The notes: generated from the sequence alone by a model not told the origin. A stretch of 64,000 nt of DNA from Thysanoteuthis rhombus (GCA_963457665.1 OY735212.1:59084728-59148727), one strand, 5' to 3'. Positions 1 to 11,656 are shown, counted from the stretch's first letter. Numbers and translations: made by a program.

Positions 1-606
1 GCAGGCTGTAATAGAGGTGATCAATTTAAAAAACTGTAAAAAAAGGGTGTTAGGCTATGATCACTAAAAAAGTTTTGATTTTCAAAAATATGTATGGACA
101 CAAAATAATGGATCATAGAACATTTTTTGTTGACAGGCGTAAACGCTTAGATTTTCAGCCCTCTAGCACCCTTGGTATGTTGTATACACATCATACAATC
201 ATAACAAGCCAGTTGGATGAAATAGAAAACAGAGAGAATCCAATGTTGACATTTTCGGTTTCTTCAGTTTTCAAGTTGGTCTGGCTAGCTTGCTATATGT
301 ATCACACACAAAGGCCATACCAATGGAGCTAGAAGGCTAAAAATCTAAACATCTACTCCTCATTATGTCTAGGAAAAAGTTGGTTTTTTTGTTTTTTGAA
401 ATACCTCCAACAGGTTTTTCAGTGGAGGGTTCAATTTGCAATGTAAGTTCATGATAAATTGTTCTCTTAATTTGTGTCTTTGCTTGCTTTTAAAATTTCA
501 GACTTTTTCAGTGATCATGATATGTATATTGCAAGACAGCTAGACAGCCAGACCAACTTGAAAACTGAGGAAACCTTTCATGACAGTTTCGGTTGATGGT
601 TTCTAA
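1..606 (-). repeat. Family A copy (minus) with a reversed A fragment inside
   Basis: Positions 1-215 read as the minus strand of family A: the tail-side motif tgatcactaaaaaagt, then the mid motif ttttcagccctctag. Positions 243-525 read as the plus strand: ttcttcagttttcaagttgg, then ccaatggagctagaagg, then ttcaatttgcaatgtaag. Positions 530-606 return to the minus orientation and end in the inverted terminus ggttgatggtttctaa. The simplest reading is a minus copy carrying a second, oppositely oriented partial copy. The family is defined only by comparison inside this window. Confidence 0.7.
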
Positions 607-1196
607 TAGGAATGGAAGAAAAGAGAAGAAAAACAAAATGGAAGAGAGGAAAAGAAGGAGATCAGATGAGAATAAAAGAAAAGATGAAAGAGTAGGGAAT
701 GAAAGGCTAGGAGAAAAAAGAGAAGCAGAGAATGAAAGACAAGAGAAGAAGAATTAGAAGATGAGAATTGGAAATTAAGAGAGAAAAAAATACAAATTAG
801 AGAAAATAAATAGAAAAATGAGATAAAAAAAGAATCGAACACGATTCTAATAATGTGGAAGAAGGAAAAAGCTAGACTAGAAAAAAGTATATGAAAGGAT
901 TGAAAGACAAGCTTTAAAAAGCAGAAATACCAGAGGAAATACAGAATAAAATCATATGGAAATATGAACTCTTGGGAAAGGTAATCATGCATCAAGAAAT
1001 CCAAGAGCAATCATATCATGAACTACAAAATCAAATGTCTCATGTATAAATGTTGAAAACAATTATCAAAAAGGTTTTGGTCAAGTATTGTTTTATTTTC
1101 AATATATTGTAACCTTATCAATTGCTAACTTCATCAGTTCAGCATTAAATTCAGCAAATGATCTTTAAGCAGGTCAGAATATAATGAACAAGCATA
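607..1196. other. Purine-rich low-complexity stretch, then unassigned AT-rich DNA
   Basis: Positions 603-890 are almost only A and G on the plus strand (gaagaaaagagaagaaaaac-like). The Phe/Ser/Leu-rich open frame on the minus strand is a by-product of that bias. Nothing is recognised from 890 to 1196. Confidence 0.6.
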
Positions 1197-1585
1197 TCAA
1201 ATCACTGTAGGCCAACTAATGGTCGATCAATCAGCCAGGTGGTTCACAGATTCTTCTCTCTTTTAGAGTCCATGTCTGTGTGTGTGTCTATGTGTGTGTC
1301 TATGTGTGTGTCTATGTTTGTATCTATGTGTGTGTGTCTGGGCACTCTTGGTTACATTTTAGGGACTCCAACCTTGAAAATATGTATGAGTACACCACTA
1401 GGTACCAGAATGCTTTTCAAGGTCTCTATGGTCATTTTGGATCAACAGGGTCCAAATAATGTTCTGGCATTTTTTAGATAACTTCAGATAAAAGGTCATT
1501 TTTTTAAAATAATTTCTTTGATATTTGATTTGGTACATGTGTGGGCTATGGTGATTCATTTATGCACGGTATGGATACATCTGAT
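1197..1585 (+). repeat. Family B dispersed repeat
   Basis: Starts with aaatcactgtaggcc, followed by the shared ccaatcagccaggtgg region, a (TGTGTGTCTA)n-like variable stretch, ccaaccttgaaaatatg, gagtacaccactaggtacca, a repeated agataatttcagata segment, and the end motif gggctatggtgattcattta. The two ends are inverted relative to each other (GAATCACTGTAGCC-like at the left, GGCTATGGTGATTC at the right), as in a TIR-bearing non-autonomous element. No coding capacity. Confidence 0.75.
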
Positions 1586-1826
1586 ATAGTTGTCACAAGA
1601 ACTATACTTTATCTGCTAAAAATAATATTGAAATATTATGAGTGTATAAATAATGTCTTCTTTAAAAAACCGTGTCTGTCAGAGTATCAAGCTTTTTTTT
1701 TTCAACAATGGCCGGTGAAAAAGAAAAACTCATTTTTTACGTAATTATTGCCAGAAAAAAATTCTTTATCGAATCATTTTGATACATGAACTCTAAAAAA
1801 ATCTCAAGGTGAAAGGGATGTTAGAA
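1586..1826. other. Unassigned AT-rich DNA
   Basis: No recognisable gene, RNA or repeat family. Confidence 0.5.
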
Positions 1827-2238
1827 ACTGTCAACAAAACTGTCTATGTAGGTTTCTTCAGTTTTTAAGTTGGTTTGGCTGGATGGTTAAGTATGTATGT
1901 ATCATGTGTACAAGCTATACCAATAGAGCTAGAGGGCTGAAAATATTTACCTATCATTACTTCTTTTTCCTTTTAAATCCCCCTCCTTAAAAGGTTTTTA
2001 GCAGGGGGGGGGTCAATTAACGATGTAAGCTTACACTAAATTTGTCACTTAATTTTTGTTTAACAGCATTTTTTTTCTAAAAATCCAGACTTTTGTGGTG
2101 ATCACTGCCCAACAAAAGGCAAAAGAAGCAATTTATTCATTGATCATCCCTTTTCCCAATTTTTTAATTGATTACACCAAAACAGCATGCTGCCAAAAAA
2201 CGTTGGTCATGTGACAGTTTCTATTGAATGACTGGATA
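1827..2238 (+). repeat. Family A1 dispersed repeat, near full length
   Basis: Left terminus ttagaaactgtcaac; A1 head with ttcttcagtttttaagttgg, ggctggatggttaagtatgt and ccaatagagctagagggc; common half with tcaattaacgatgtaagc, aaatccagac and gcccaacaaaaggc; right terminus gtgacagtttctattgaatg. The terminal TAGAAACYGTCA and TGACRGTTTCTA are inverted repeats of each other. Confidence 0.75.
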
Positions 2239-2309
2239 TTTCCATTTCAAATACTTTTTAATGCACTTTTTAATAACCTTGTGATATGAAGTGAATAGAA
2301 AACAGGAAT

Positions 2310-2615
2310 AAATTTTGACCACATGTGAAAATTTATCAAATCTCCGTAGCCCCACAAATGGCCCACCTGATCAACCAGCCAAGTAAGCTACAGATTCTTC
2401 TCTCTTTGCTCTTCCATGTGTCTGTGTCTCTGAGTGATCCTGGTCACATTCTTGTTTTTTTCAAAAAAAGTTCTTTTTGGGATCTCTGTGGTAATTTGGG
2501 GACCAACAATGCCAAAATCTTAGATGAAAAGATCTTCATTTTCTGGAAAATTTCTGATGAAAGAACTAATTATTTCAGATAATCTTTCAAATAAATATTT
2601 CAGGTACATATTAAT
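2310..2615 (+). repeat. Family B copy, right end missing
   Basis: Contains gtagccccacaaatggccca, cagccaagtaagctacag, gattcttctctctttgctc, then the gtctctgagtgatcctggtc and ggaccaacaatgcc blocks. It fades in the agataatc segment and lacks the usual gctatggtgattcattta end. Confidence 0.7.
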
Positions 2616-3057
2616 TTTCTGCCTCTGCTCAGTTCCTGATACATTCACGTCTCAGAAGACTTGAATATTTTGTTTTTCCAACTGCTTTTCTGTGCAGCAA
2701 ATGAACAACAATCTCATTCAAAACATTTCTTGATCAATAAAACAAAGCTCAAAAGTAAAAACCAAAAATACATAACAAGCTATTATGTTGATAGAGCTAA
2801 TTCTATTATTCAAATGTCTGGTCAGGGACAAATTGAAATTTTTCAAGTCATTATTTGTCAGATTTTTCAAATCATTCTTTAAATAGTGTAAGATTATTTA
2901 TGTAAATGAGCATTAACTAATGCACACAATCAAATTTTCTGGTGGCACAGGCTAAAGTCTTCAGTCAGGCAAAAAAATATTTTTGCAATGAGAGATGCAA
3001 TAAAGATGAAATTACAGATTCTATACTTGATATGCAGTTCTGGCATTGACACTTCTT
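2616..3057. other. Unassigned AT-rich DNA
   Basis: No recognisable gene or repeat. The short open frames have ordinary AT-rich composition and no features. Confidence 0.5.
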
Positions 3058-3122
3058 CTTAATCACTGCTACCCACAATAGACCAGTTTAATCTCTGTTG
3101 CTGGTTTTAGGTTATTCATGTG

Positions 3123-3563
3123 TAGTGGCAGACCAAGCGGCGGGCTGGCAGACCGGCTACCCTACCCGAGTGACACCATTTTCCATATAGTTTTGTGGTA
3201 ATCCTGCTTACTGATAAAACATCTATTTTTACTCACAATATTCCCGGAAGTACCGAATGAATTTCAATAGAATTTTATGGGAGGGTAGGCAATGGGGTAG
3301 GGGGGAGAGATATTTCTCCATCTTTTCTCATACATTTGGGTTTACACTCATAGATGTCCACACAATATCTCCAGAAGTCCTCAGTGTTTTTTTAGGCTTA
3401 TGACATCATATTCAATAATATGGGAGAATCATGACTAATAATGAATTGTATTAGTACAAAAGATCACCAAAATTCTATCCTGGGGATGAGAGTAAGTTTT
3501 GCAAGGATGGGGTGTAACACCAAGATTTACTGGCCCAGGCGACACTAACCATAGTCCCCTCAC
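3123..3563. mobile_element. Insertion (about 440 bp) into the A2 repeat, family unknown
   Basis: It interrupts A2 between two copies of tattcat(g/a)tg at 3113-3122 and 3564-3573, which look like a 10-bp target duplication. Its left part is GC-richer than the surroundings (agaccaagcggcgggctggc). It has similar spacing and words to the minus strand of 55195-55265, which suggests a family. No ORF and no clear inverted termini. Confidence 0.45.
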
Positions 3564-3605
3564 TATTCATATGTTCTGACATTTATATATATGTAGGTAT
3601 GTATG

Positions 3606-3609
3606 TGCA

Positions 3610-3650
<41 letters not shown>

Positions 3651-3651
3651 G
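3606..3651 (+). repeat. (TATC)n microsatellite
   Basis: About ten tandem copies of atct within the A2 repeat, at the place where other A2 copies have only one or two. Confidence 0.9.
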
Positions 3652-3965
3652 GACTTTACTCAGCCCTGACAGTTCATCATAAAAACTTGAAATTTTGCAC
3701 AAACACTCCTTTCAATAAGTAGGGAAAATATTTTTTGTTTTTTTGGAATTTCACCTCAAAAATAGGTTTCTAGTGAGATGTTCAATTTACAATGAATCTT
3801 CTGCCAAATTAATCCCTTAGTTTGTGTCCAGCAGCTATCACTTGAATCCTGACTTATTTTAGTGATTATAGCCCAACAAAAGGCAAGAAAAGTAATTTCT
3901 CATAAATCACCCCTTTTCCCAATTTTACCACCACCACTGCTTAATTTACAAGGTAAAAAGCAGCA

Positions 3966-4215
3966 TATATGGGTGAAATAGATTAACAGAGCAAATAAAA
4001 TCAATTAAAGGCTTGTAATTAAATGAGGCTGTTATGACAGAAACACTTGGAAACTTTATGTCTGATCACGCATTAAAACGTCTTGAGTTGAGTTGAGACT
4101 TTTAAAAAAATTAGAATTGGGATGGTTGGATTATCAAATGCAAATTACCAGATAGAATAGCTTTAGACTCCTTCGTGCCAATCCATACTGTAACATCTCA
4201 GCTGCTGGAAATATG
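3966..4215 (+). repeat. Family C dispersed repeat
   Basis: It aligns by eye with 46985-47240. Shared words are aacagagc, tgtaattaaatgag, gagacttttaaaaaaatt, attaccagatagaatagctt and agactccttcgtgcc. No coding capacity; class unknown. Confidence 0.6.
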
Positions 4216-4745
4216 TCTGTTAAGTTAACAATCTAGATGTACAAAGCTATCCACCCCCGATAATGGACCATTCTGTTCATCTTCTTTTTAAACTATATGG
4301 GTTTAGAAATTGGATAAAAAAGTATGCACTTGTGTTGACTAGCAAGACCAGGCCTGAAAGTTCTGATCTTACCAACTGGATTTTGATAAACTGAAAATAT
4401 TACATATACATAAATAACTCCATCATTTTTTACCCCACATGTGTTAGTATACCTATATGAAAAACTAAATCATTTTTCGTGTTAAAGACTTATCTAAAGA
4501 CTTATTCTATTGTCAGTAATTAATAATGAAGTATGATCATTTTTGCACGAAGTATTTTTCCTGTATGCTTAGTTTGGTAGTTAAACAGCCAAAAAAATAG
4601 GATCAACTGTTCCTAACGATGAAGACTGTACTCATAATAAATTCACAGAATTCAATTGATACTAGACTCAAAGAAAACAATTGATACTAGACTCACAATG
4701 CCATTGATACTAGATTTTCCAGATCTTTATAAGGAAGTGTATATG
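4216..4745. other. Unassigned AT-rich DNA with a small triplicate
   Basis: Nothing recognised except three imperfect tandem copies of attgatactagactca between about 4655 and 4715, directly before an RTE fragment. Confidence 0.5.
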
Positions 4746-5150
4746 AAACCTTGACCCTCAAACTGAGCACCATAAAACATGCACAAGAGAGACTCATGCT
4801 CAACATCACATGGAGAGAACACAAGACAGCACATTAGGAAAAAAACTGGAGTCTGAGACACGATAGAATCTATTGGGAAACTCCAACAGCAATGGGCTGG
4901 ATATGTTACAAGAATGGCTGACAACCGATGGACATTGCAACTCACAACATGAGATCAAATGCCAAACCGAGGGCAGCAGAATATGAGATGGACAAGTTCA
5001 GAAAATATTAGCTCCTCAACGCCCACAGTAGTGAGGTGTGGTGAATCCTGGGGAAGGTCTATGTCTAACAATGGACAATAAAAGACTGATGATGATAATT
5101 ATGATGGTGATGATGATAATGATGATAGTGATGATGATCATCATCATGAA
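4746..5150 (+). mobile_element. RTE-clade LINE, 5'-truncated 3' end
   Basis: Homologous to the C-terminal coding end and 3' UTR of the better preserved element at 60.4-62.3 kb. Shared features are gaccctcaaactgag (start of the KLRxMQ block), catgcacaagagagactcat, caacatcacatggagaga (the NLTWR block), caatgggctggatatgttac (the WAGHV block), and the end tggggaaggtctatgtctaa, caatgg, aaaagactgatgatgat. Several stops and frame breaks show that it is dead. 5' truncation and a (GATGAT)n tail are typical of target-primed reverse transcription by RTE-type LINEs. Confidence 0.8.
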
Positions 5151-6720
5151 CAGTAATGACTTGAGAATCTCTGAACTGTTCACAATTTAATTTTCACAAA
5201 TATAATATGAAATGCAGGTTTAGCCAATGGATCAGAGCCAATTCATTTGAAAGATTGAGATGAATAATTTTATAAACTTTCTAATTATTTTTTAAAATTA
5301 GTCAGACTTTTGGTTATTGTAGATTTTTATTGACTGAATTAGAAAAAAAATCAATCTAGCTAAAAATGGCTAGTTTGGCAACCCTAGTGTGATTCTTTCT
5401 GGTAAAGGCCAAACTGGATTCTGATTGCTTTTCAATCACAGGCTTCCTTATCTTACAACTGCAAACACTAATTTTTTTGAATTATTTAACCATGTTTGAT
5501 TGTCACAATATTTTTTCCTGGTGTAAGCAGTAAGATTCTGTAAGAGAGATTCTTATAGAGAGTTGAATGATGGTAAGAATATTTCTATTTTTTGTGGAGC
5601 TCCACAGATTCTCATTATTTCTCATAATACACAATATTTTTCGGTCAGTAAAGTGAGAAAATATGCTTCTAGTCATAAAGAGCCTCCACTATGGCTTGGC
5701 CCTTTAAGCGTTGAATATGATGAGATATCCACCGATTTGCTGACAATTTTGCCAATGCATTGTATGCTTCTGAGACATTTAAAAACCTGACACATTTACT
5801 CTCGTAGTTCTTTTTTCTAAAACCTGAGTTATCATTCTGTATATTAACAGATAAGGTTGCCTTTGCCAATCACCACTTATTTGCTATCCATAATTAAAGA
5901 TTTGAATTAGCACTATTTTGGTATTTTGTTATTTCTTAGATGAACAATTAGTACACTACTAATGAGATGGTCATTATGAAGTGTAACCTTTGGCAGTCTA
6001 CAGTCTTCTCTTTAAAGCAGTTTGATATACATGCACCACACTTCTGAATTCACTACTTATTGTACACAGAATGGAACTGATCTTTATTGTTGATTTGTTT
6101 TTGCTTATCAATCTATGGACTTTCCTGATTTTGTCACAGATAATATAATTGGAGCAAAACAAACAGAATAAGCATTCGCACAAAAGTATTACATAATCAA
6201 AAAGTAACATAAACTAATCTTTGATCAAGTGGGAGCTGAACTGATCAACTGTAGCCATCTAAAATGGCAAACAGTTTTATCCTTTTTTCATAAATATGTT
6301 TGTTTGTTCAAGCACTCCTGGCCATACCGTTTTGTCTACTTACTTGAAAATTAGGATCAGTACTCTACTACACTCATTCTAAATATGTTCTTCGAAAGCT
6401 TTTTTGACCATTTTGGGCCTTATTCTGACAGGGTTTTTTTTCAATAAAATCTCAATTCTCCTACCCTTTGACTCCACCTCTATTCTGGTCTATTCTGTGA
6501 CGTGTTGTTGATAAGCAGCTGTTCAGTTCAATCAAATTTCATTTTATTTTATTTCATCAAATGAAGTTTTGTAAGCCTTTGTCAATAATTTTTGTGACTA
6601 TGTACTTCCATTTTGACTATTGTTGCTTTCTATCACAATAAAATAAAATTAATGAAAATAAAATTGGATTGGACTGATTAACTAGTTAATGACTAACATG
6701 GCACAGAATTGATCGAAATA
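5151..6720. other. Unassigned low-repeat AT-rich DNA
   Basis: No recognisable gene. The 60-75-codon open frames here overlap each other on opposite strands and lack start context, splice signals or motifs. Confidence 0.5.
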
Positions 6721-6890
6721 GAGAGTGAGTTTAAGGGTTTGATTTGGACTGCTGCTTACCAATGCTCTTCCACTAGTTTGGTGCTGAGAACAATCGGGTT
6801 TTAGCAAGCCACCTTCCAGAGTAAAGAGTCGCAAGTTTGATTCTCACTTGGAACTTATTCTTTTCTTTAATGCTGTTAAGTTATTTTCTC
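6721..6890 (+). repeat. Possible tRNA-derived SINE fragment
   Basis: The sequence gtcgcaagtttgattctcac resembles a pol III B box (consensus GGTTCGANTCC), and the upstream ttttagcaagccacc could be a decayed A box. There is no second copy in the window, so this is tentative. Confidence 0.3.
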
Positions 6891-7470
6891 ACTACTGAAG
6901 GGAAACCAGCCTGAGTTTAGTTGCTATAAAAAGCCATAACAAATAAGATAAAAGTAGAAATTGAGAATGACAATCTTTGTTTCTGAGCTATTCCTAAAAA
7001 GAGGAATTATTCAGATGTTTATAGAAATAAAGAACAAAGAAACACTAATTCCGCTCTGAGATGCTGAATGTTGTTTTTTTTGTATCTGAGGAAACTTGTT
7101 TATCTGCATCTCCAAAAATGCATCGGGAAATTTCAAAACTTTTTCCCTACAAGAAGCAGACTTTTATCTTTGTTTACTTCACATTTCAAAGATACTTTTA
7201 CGCAGAGTGAGATTACATCCATTGCGTTTGGTTCTTATTTAGATGGCACGTCTCACGTAAGAAAGCACCGATGCAGCATTAAACTTCTGCATGCATCTTT
7301 GAACTACTCTAACCCAAGATGTATGTATTTTACTTTGCCTATATTTTCTATCGTATATACACTCCTTGATGGTTATCAACCTCCATAGATTACAGTTACA
7401 CTTCAAGGATTAGCTGACACAAGTTTTACTTGGGCTAACCCTCCAAGAAAAAAACAAAAAGCTTCTGGCT
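6891..7470. other. Unassigned AT-rich DNA
   Basis: No supported feature. The 106-codon plus-strand open frame from 7068 has no recognisable motif. Confidence 0.45.
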
Positions 7471-7512
7471 GAAATCTTGTCAGAGAACCAATGAATCTGC
7501 TCTATGCAGTAC

Positions 7513-7604
<92 letters not shown>

Positions 7605-7676
7605 GTACTGCATAGAGCATATATATATATATATGTACTGCATAGAGCAGATTCATTGGTTCTCTGACAAGATTTC
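7471..7676. repeat. Long inverted repeat around a (TA)n core
   Basis: The 42-bp arm at 7471-7512 (from gaaatcttgtcagagaacc to gcagtac) is matched perfectly, in reverse complement, at 7635-7676. The 122-bp spacer is nearly pure TA. A truncated third copy of the inner arm (gtactgcatagagca) lies at 7605-7619 in direct orientation to the right arm. The result can fold into a stem. Confidence 0.95.
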
Positions 7677-7925
7677 ATATATATAATATATATAATAGAT
7701 TATGAAAATACCCTATATGAAATAACAAACTACTTGTATGACATAAGCTAAATATTGAAATCATAGCTGAAAGGGAGGTGGTGTTGGATCACCACTGGGG
7801 GTGCCAAGTTAAGATTGTTTTGTTTTCAAAATCCCTGAAACAGTTCCATGGTATACAGTTGATGATCCAAACAAGAGAAAATTTACACACTGTACTTAAG
7901 TGTATGTAAAATAGGGAAAAAACAC
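7677..7925. other. Unassigned AT-rich DNA
   Basis: Nothing recognised. Confidence 0.5.
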
Positions 7926-8190
7926 TGAAGAAAATTACATAAATTGCATTGACAGATATTAGGAATTAAGTGACTGTAGTGACACAAAAACATTTTTGAA
8001 AAGATTTTTAATGCTTAGTGTTTAAACCTGTAAAGTTTTTTAAACTATATAGATATATATGAAGAAAATTTCATAAATTGCATTCACAGATATTTGGAAA
8101 TAAGTGACTGATATGGCGCAAAGGATTTTAAAAAAGTTTTTTAATGTTTAGTGCTTTAAGCAGTAAAGCTTTCTAGGCTACATATATATA
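7926..8190 (+). repeat. Tandem duplication of about 134 bp
   Basis: The words tgaagaaaat, cataaattgcatt, acagatatt, aagtgactg, tttttaatg, tttagtg and gtaaag occur in the same order from 7926 and from 8060. The second copy has diverged, and both copies run into short (TA)n tracts. Confidence 0.75.
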
Positions 8191-8360
8191 TATATTATTG
8201 TGTCATCCACAGACAGCTGTTTCAATGTATTACATCTCTTCAGTGTGGCTATATACTTTCCATTATCAGTACCGCAAGGCAGAATTGAAACCTTCACTTC
8301 AGACCCGGAAGCCGATATCCTACCTCTACGGAACTGGAAAGTCAGTAAGGCTGAATATAT
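8191..8360. repeat. Probable dispersed-repeat piece next to TA tracts
   Basis: Includes agacagctgtttcaatg, gtaccgcaaggcagaattga and ggaactggaaagtcagtaag, a somewhat GC-richer segment between microsatellites. There is no second copy in the window, so the family assignment is a guess. Confidence 0.3.
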
Positions 8361-8361
8361 C

Positions 8362-8592
<231 letters not shown>

Positions 8593-8659
8593 ATGTCTAC
8601 ATGTTCATGTTAGATCACAATGTTTTAAAGAGCAAAAGTTAACTAGGTATTATAAAAAC

Positions 8660-9116
8660 AAAAATTTAACAGGTCTGGTGAGTCAGTCAATAGACAGTGT
8701 CCTGTGTCCGATATCTTTTGCTCAGCATGCTCCATTAAAAAAAATTGGAAAAAAGAGTGATCAGTGAATAAGTTACTCTTTTCACCTTTTGTTGAGCAGT
8801 GATCACTAAAAAAGTTTGGATTTTCCAACAAAAAAAAAAATGAGCATGTATGCTACCTAACACAAACTAAGGGACCTATCATGTAAAAATTTGAATTGCA
8901 AATTGGAGCTCCTATTAAAAAACTATTGCTAGGAGATTTTCAAAAAAGCAAAGAAAAATGTTTTTAGTAGACTTTATAAAAAGTTAAATGTTTAGATATT
9001 AAGCCGTTTAGCACCAATGTGTGCTGTATTCATGATAAATACATAGCCAATCAGCTAAACCAACTTTAAAACTGAAGAAACCAATGTTGACAGTTTTGAT
9101 TTATGGTTTTCAACTT
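8660..9116 (-). repeat. Family A1 copy, minus strand
   Basis: Begins acaggtctggtgagtcagtc (right end of A). It continues with gaataagttactcttttcac, gagcagtgatcactaaaaaa, tgagcatgtatgc and ttgaattgcaaattgga, and ends with the A1 head (gccaatcagctaaaccaact, aaaactgaagaaacc) and a decayed terminus. Confidence 0.75.
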
Positions 9117-9837
9117 GTAAAGATCAACTTGCTGTTCTGATAATATTGAAAAATGACCAAGCAGCAAAAATCTCAGACAACATATCTCATGATCAACTCA
9201 TGAATCAGTGATTTTTTTTTCAGTGTGAATTTCAACTTGATCTTGGTTCTAAGCGGCAATGGTCAATGTGACCAAATTATTGAATTTTTCTCACCAAGAT
9301 ACGATCATTACAGGCTCACTTGGATATCAATCATAAGAAAATATCACACAGTGATGTAACCAGCTGTGAAAGCAGTAGTTAGGGTTCAAACTGCATTTAA
9401 TCTTGCTTTGATGTCAGTCCCCTGCATTACACTTAATACTCATATCAGCATGGTTGAACATCTGGATATATACCAGTCAAAATGTGGTGAACTGCCTGTT
9501 TGTGTGAAAGTCCATAAACAAAATATAGATAACACAAGCATAAGTAAATCCAATATCCCTGTTATCTAAATATCTACGCAAGTTCCCTGATTTCTCTGCA
9601 CAAGTTACCCAATGCTGACAACTAAACATCAACTTTTTTGTGCTTTACTGTTAGGCAGACGGATAACTCAGCACACAATAACTTGGTATAGGATAACTCA
9701 GCACTCTGTCATCAATGTAAAGCATGCTCCTGTGCGACAAAGCTTCCTGTTGGAGAATTACAATATTCATTTTATGAATCAACAAAATTTACTTTCTTAT
9801 TTGAAAATAAACTTAGGAACAGAATTTTAGTTAATCA
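9117..9837. other. Unassigned AT-rich DNA
   Basis: No supported gene. A short direct repeat, ggataactcagcac, occurs at about 9660 and 9693. Confidence 0.5.
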
Positions 9838-10254
9838 GTATATACATATGTATGTATATATATATAAAAACCTGCTACCAATAGGTTAGCTGCTTCAATG
9901 CAGTGATGCTCATTCCATCGAGCTAAATAGTTGCTGGTAGTGCAAAGGTCCAAATGATTGCTTTCAACCCAATCCTTTGTCTGTTCGCTTCTTCCAATCA
10001 GACAGCCATGTATTTCAGAATGGATATGTGTGATCCAACTGAATGAATCATAGATTATGATATATTATATCGAAAATTATTCAAAATGATCTCCCGTCAT
10101 TACACAGTTAATGTATCACTCAACCTAGATAGCTTAAACAGAATAAACAATTCTGTGGGATCACATATATCCATTTCTTGATACATAGATGTTGCTTTGA
10201 AAAAGCAAATAGACTGAGAACAAATGAGATGAGAATTTGGGTTGAAAGCATTCA
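9838..10254 (-). repeat. tRNA-derived SINE-like element
   Basis: On the minus strand, tttagctcgatggaatgagc matches a pol III A box (TRGCNNARYNNGG) in a tRNA-like context. The flanks ccaaatgattgctttcaacc (about 9950-9969) and ggttgaaagcattcatttgg (about 10239) form an inverted pair around the element. It has homologous order to 46374-46628, so at least two copies exist. The B box is weak. Confidence 0.5.
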
Positions 10255-10575
10255 TTTGGGTCTTTGCATTATCAGTGGTTGATCACATTTTGGGGGCTAC
10301 AACCTTGAAAGTTTGCATGAGTACACCACAAGGCACCATCTAAAAACAGTTTAAATTTTTTTTCCAAAAGTGCTTTTTTGAGTCTCTTTGATCATTTTGG
10401 ACCAACAATGCCAGCATCTGGTGCTGGTAATTTTTAGATAATTTTAGTTAAAATGTCAATTTTTTTAGATAATTTCAGATACTTTTTCTGGATAACCAGA
10501 TCTGGTACACATGGACTATGGTGATTCATTTATGGGAAGTACGGATATCATATTTATCTTCATTAACTGAGTTCC
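10255..10575 (+). repeat. Family B copy, left end missing
   Basis: Joins the family at gatcacattttgggggctac, then gagtacaccacaaggcacca, ttttggaccaacaatgcc and agataattttagttaaaat, with the complete right end ggactatggtgattcattta. Confidence 0.7.
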
Positions 10576-11540
10576 ACTCCCGAAGCTTAAGTACTTGCTA
10601 AAAAATACATTGAAATCAAGCAACAAACTTTTTGCGATTATAAATAAAGTGGATCATATTAGATAGCAATTACGTGGTCTTATGAGACACACCCCATTTC
10701 CATCATATAAGACACACCCTGATTTTCCTATATGCAGTCAATTGTGGTCAATATTTTATATAAGCAATATGATTTTTTGGCAGGTTGAAGTACTTCATCT
10801 ATTCATGATAAAGGAAAGTTGATAGGCCTTGCATATAAGATTGGTAAAATGTATGATCATTTGAAGTTGACTCCATGAGGGTCGGTCATATATCAAAGAG
10901 AGCATAATGTTAAAAATTATAACGCAGCCTTTAGGAAAACAAATTAATTTTATTCCTATAATGAACAAGAAAAATATATGTTTTATCAATGTTCTTGCAA
11001 GTGAGATATTTCCTCATTATCTGTGTGTAATTCAAAGATTTAGGTATGTGCGAAAAATGGAATCTCACGTTTTCATAAGGTAGTGTATATAATAAAATAT
11101 TGTAGTGTTGTAATTTCTCTGAGTGTATGTGAGTTCTTTATGGTTTAGCCTTGTTTTCAGTGACAAAAGTGTGCTGATAGTTTGTGTAAGATAGAATCTA
11201 TACTTGTAGTGAATGCAAAAATCAGAAAAGCGATGAGCTAACATTTTTTGTCATGTGACTGGTTTCCGGGATTCTCATTGGATAGCCTGGCCATGTGAGG
11301 ATGTAGGAGGCTCTGATTAGATGAGACAACTTGTATTATTGTTAGTATAATTCAAATTGACATAATTTATTTATGGAATTTAGATTTTTACAATTCACTG
11401 GGCTGTTTCAGATATACTCCAACAGACCTTTGAATATTTGGTTGACATTTCTTTCCAAGCCAGAAACTTTTTCAATAAGCAGTCAATAATGAAGAAATAA
11501 GGACATTAGCAGTAGTTTTCAGAGGGAAAAAACAAAAAAA
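10576..11540. other. Unassigned AT-rich DNA
   Basis: No gene recognised. A small duplicate ataagacacacccc/atgagacacacccc lies at about 10680-10720. Confidence 0.5.
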
Positions 11541-11656
11541 AAACAGATCTTATTGGTCACTCAATAGAAACCATCACATGATCAATGTTTTTTGGCAGCA
11601 TGTTGTATTGAGGGAAATCAATTAAAAAATTGGAAAAAGTTACTTCTTTCGCCTTT
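11541..11656 (-). repeat. Family A right-end fragment, minus
   Basis: Contains cagatcttattggtcactca, atagaaaccatcacatgatc, ttggcagcatgttgtattga and acttctttcgcctttgg, then stops at the start of an RTE fragment. Confidence 0.7.

Larger units (their letters stand above)
3058..3965 (+). repeat. Family A2 copy, split by an insertion
   Basis: The A2 head begins aatcactgctacccacaata and gaccagtttaatctctgttg, breaks at about 3122, and resumes at about 3564 with tattcatatgttctgacat. It continues with actcagccctgacagttcat, aacttgaaattttgcac, then the half shared with A1 (tcaatttacaatgaatc, cccttagtttgtgtcc, gcccaacaaaaggc). The right terminus is missing. Confidence 0.7.

Noticed and set aside
603-1010. 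135-codon Phe/Ser-rich minus ORF resembling a membrane protein
   Set aside because: Created by an A/G-rich plus-strand tract; there is no hydrophobic periodicity beyond composition.
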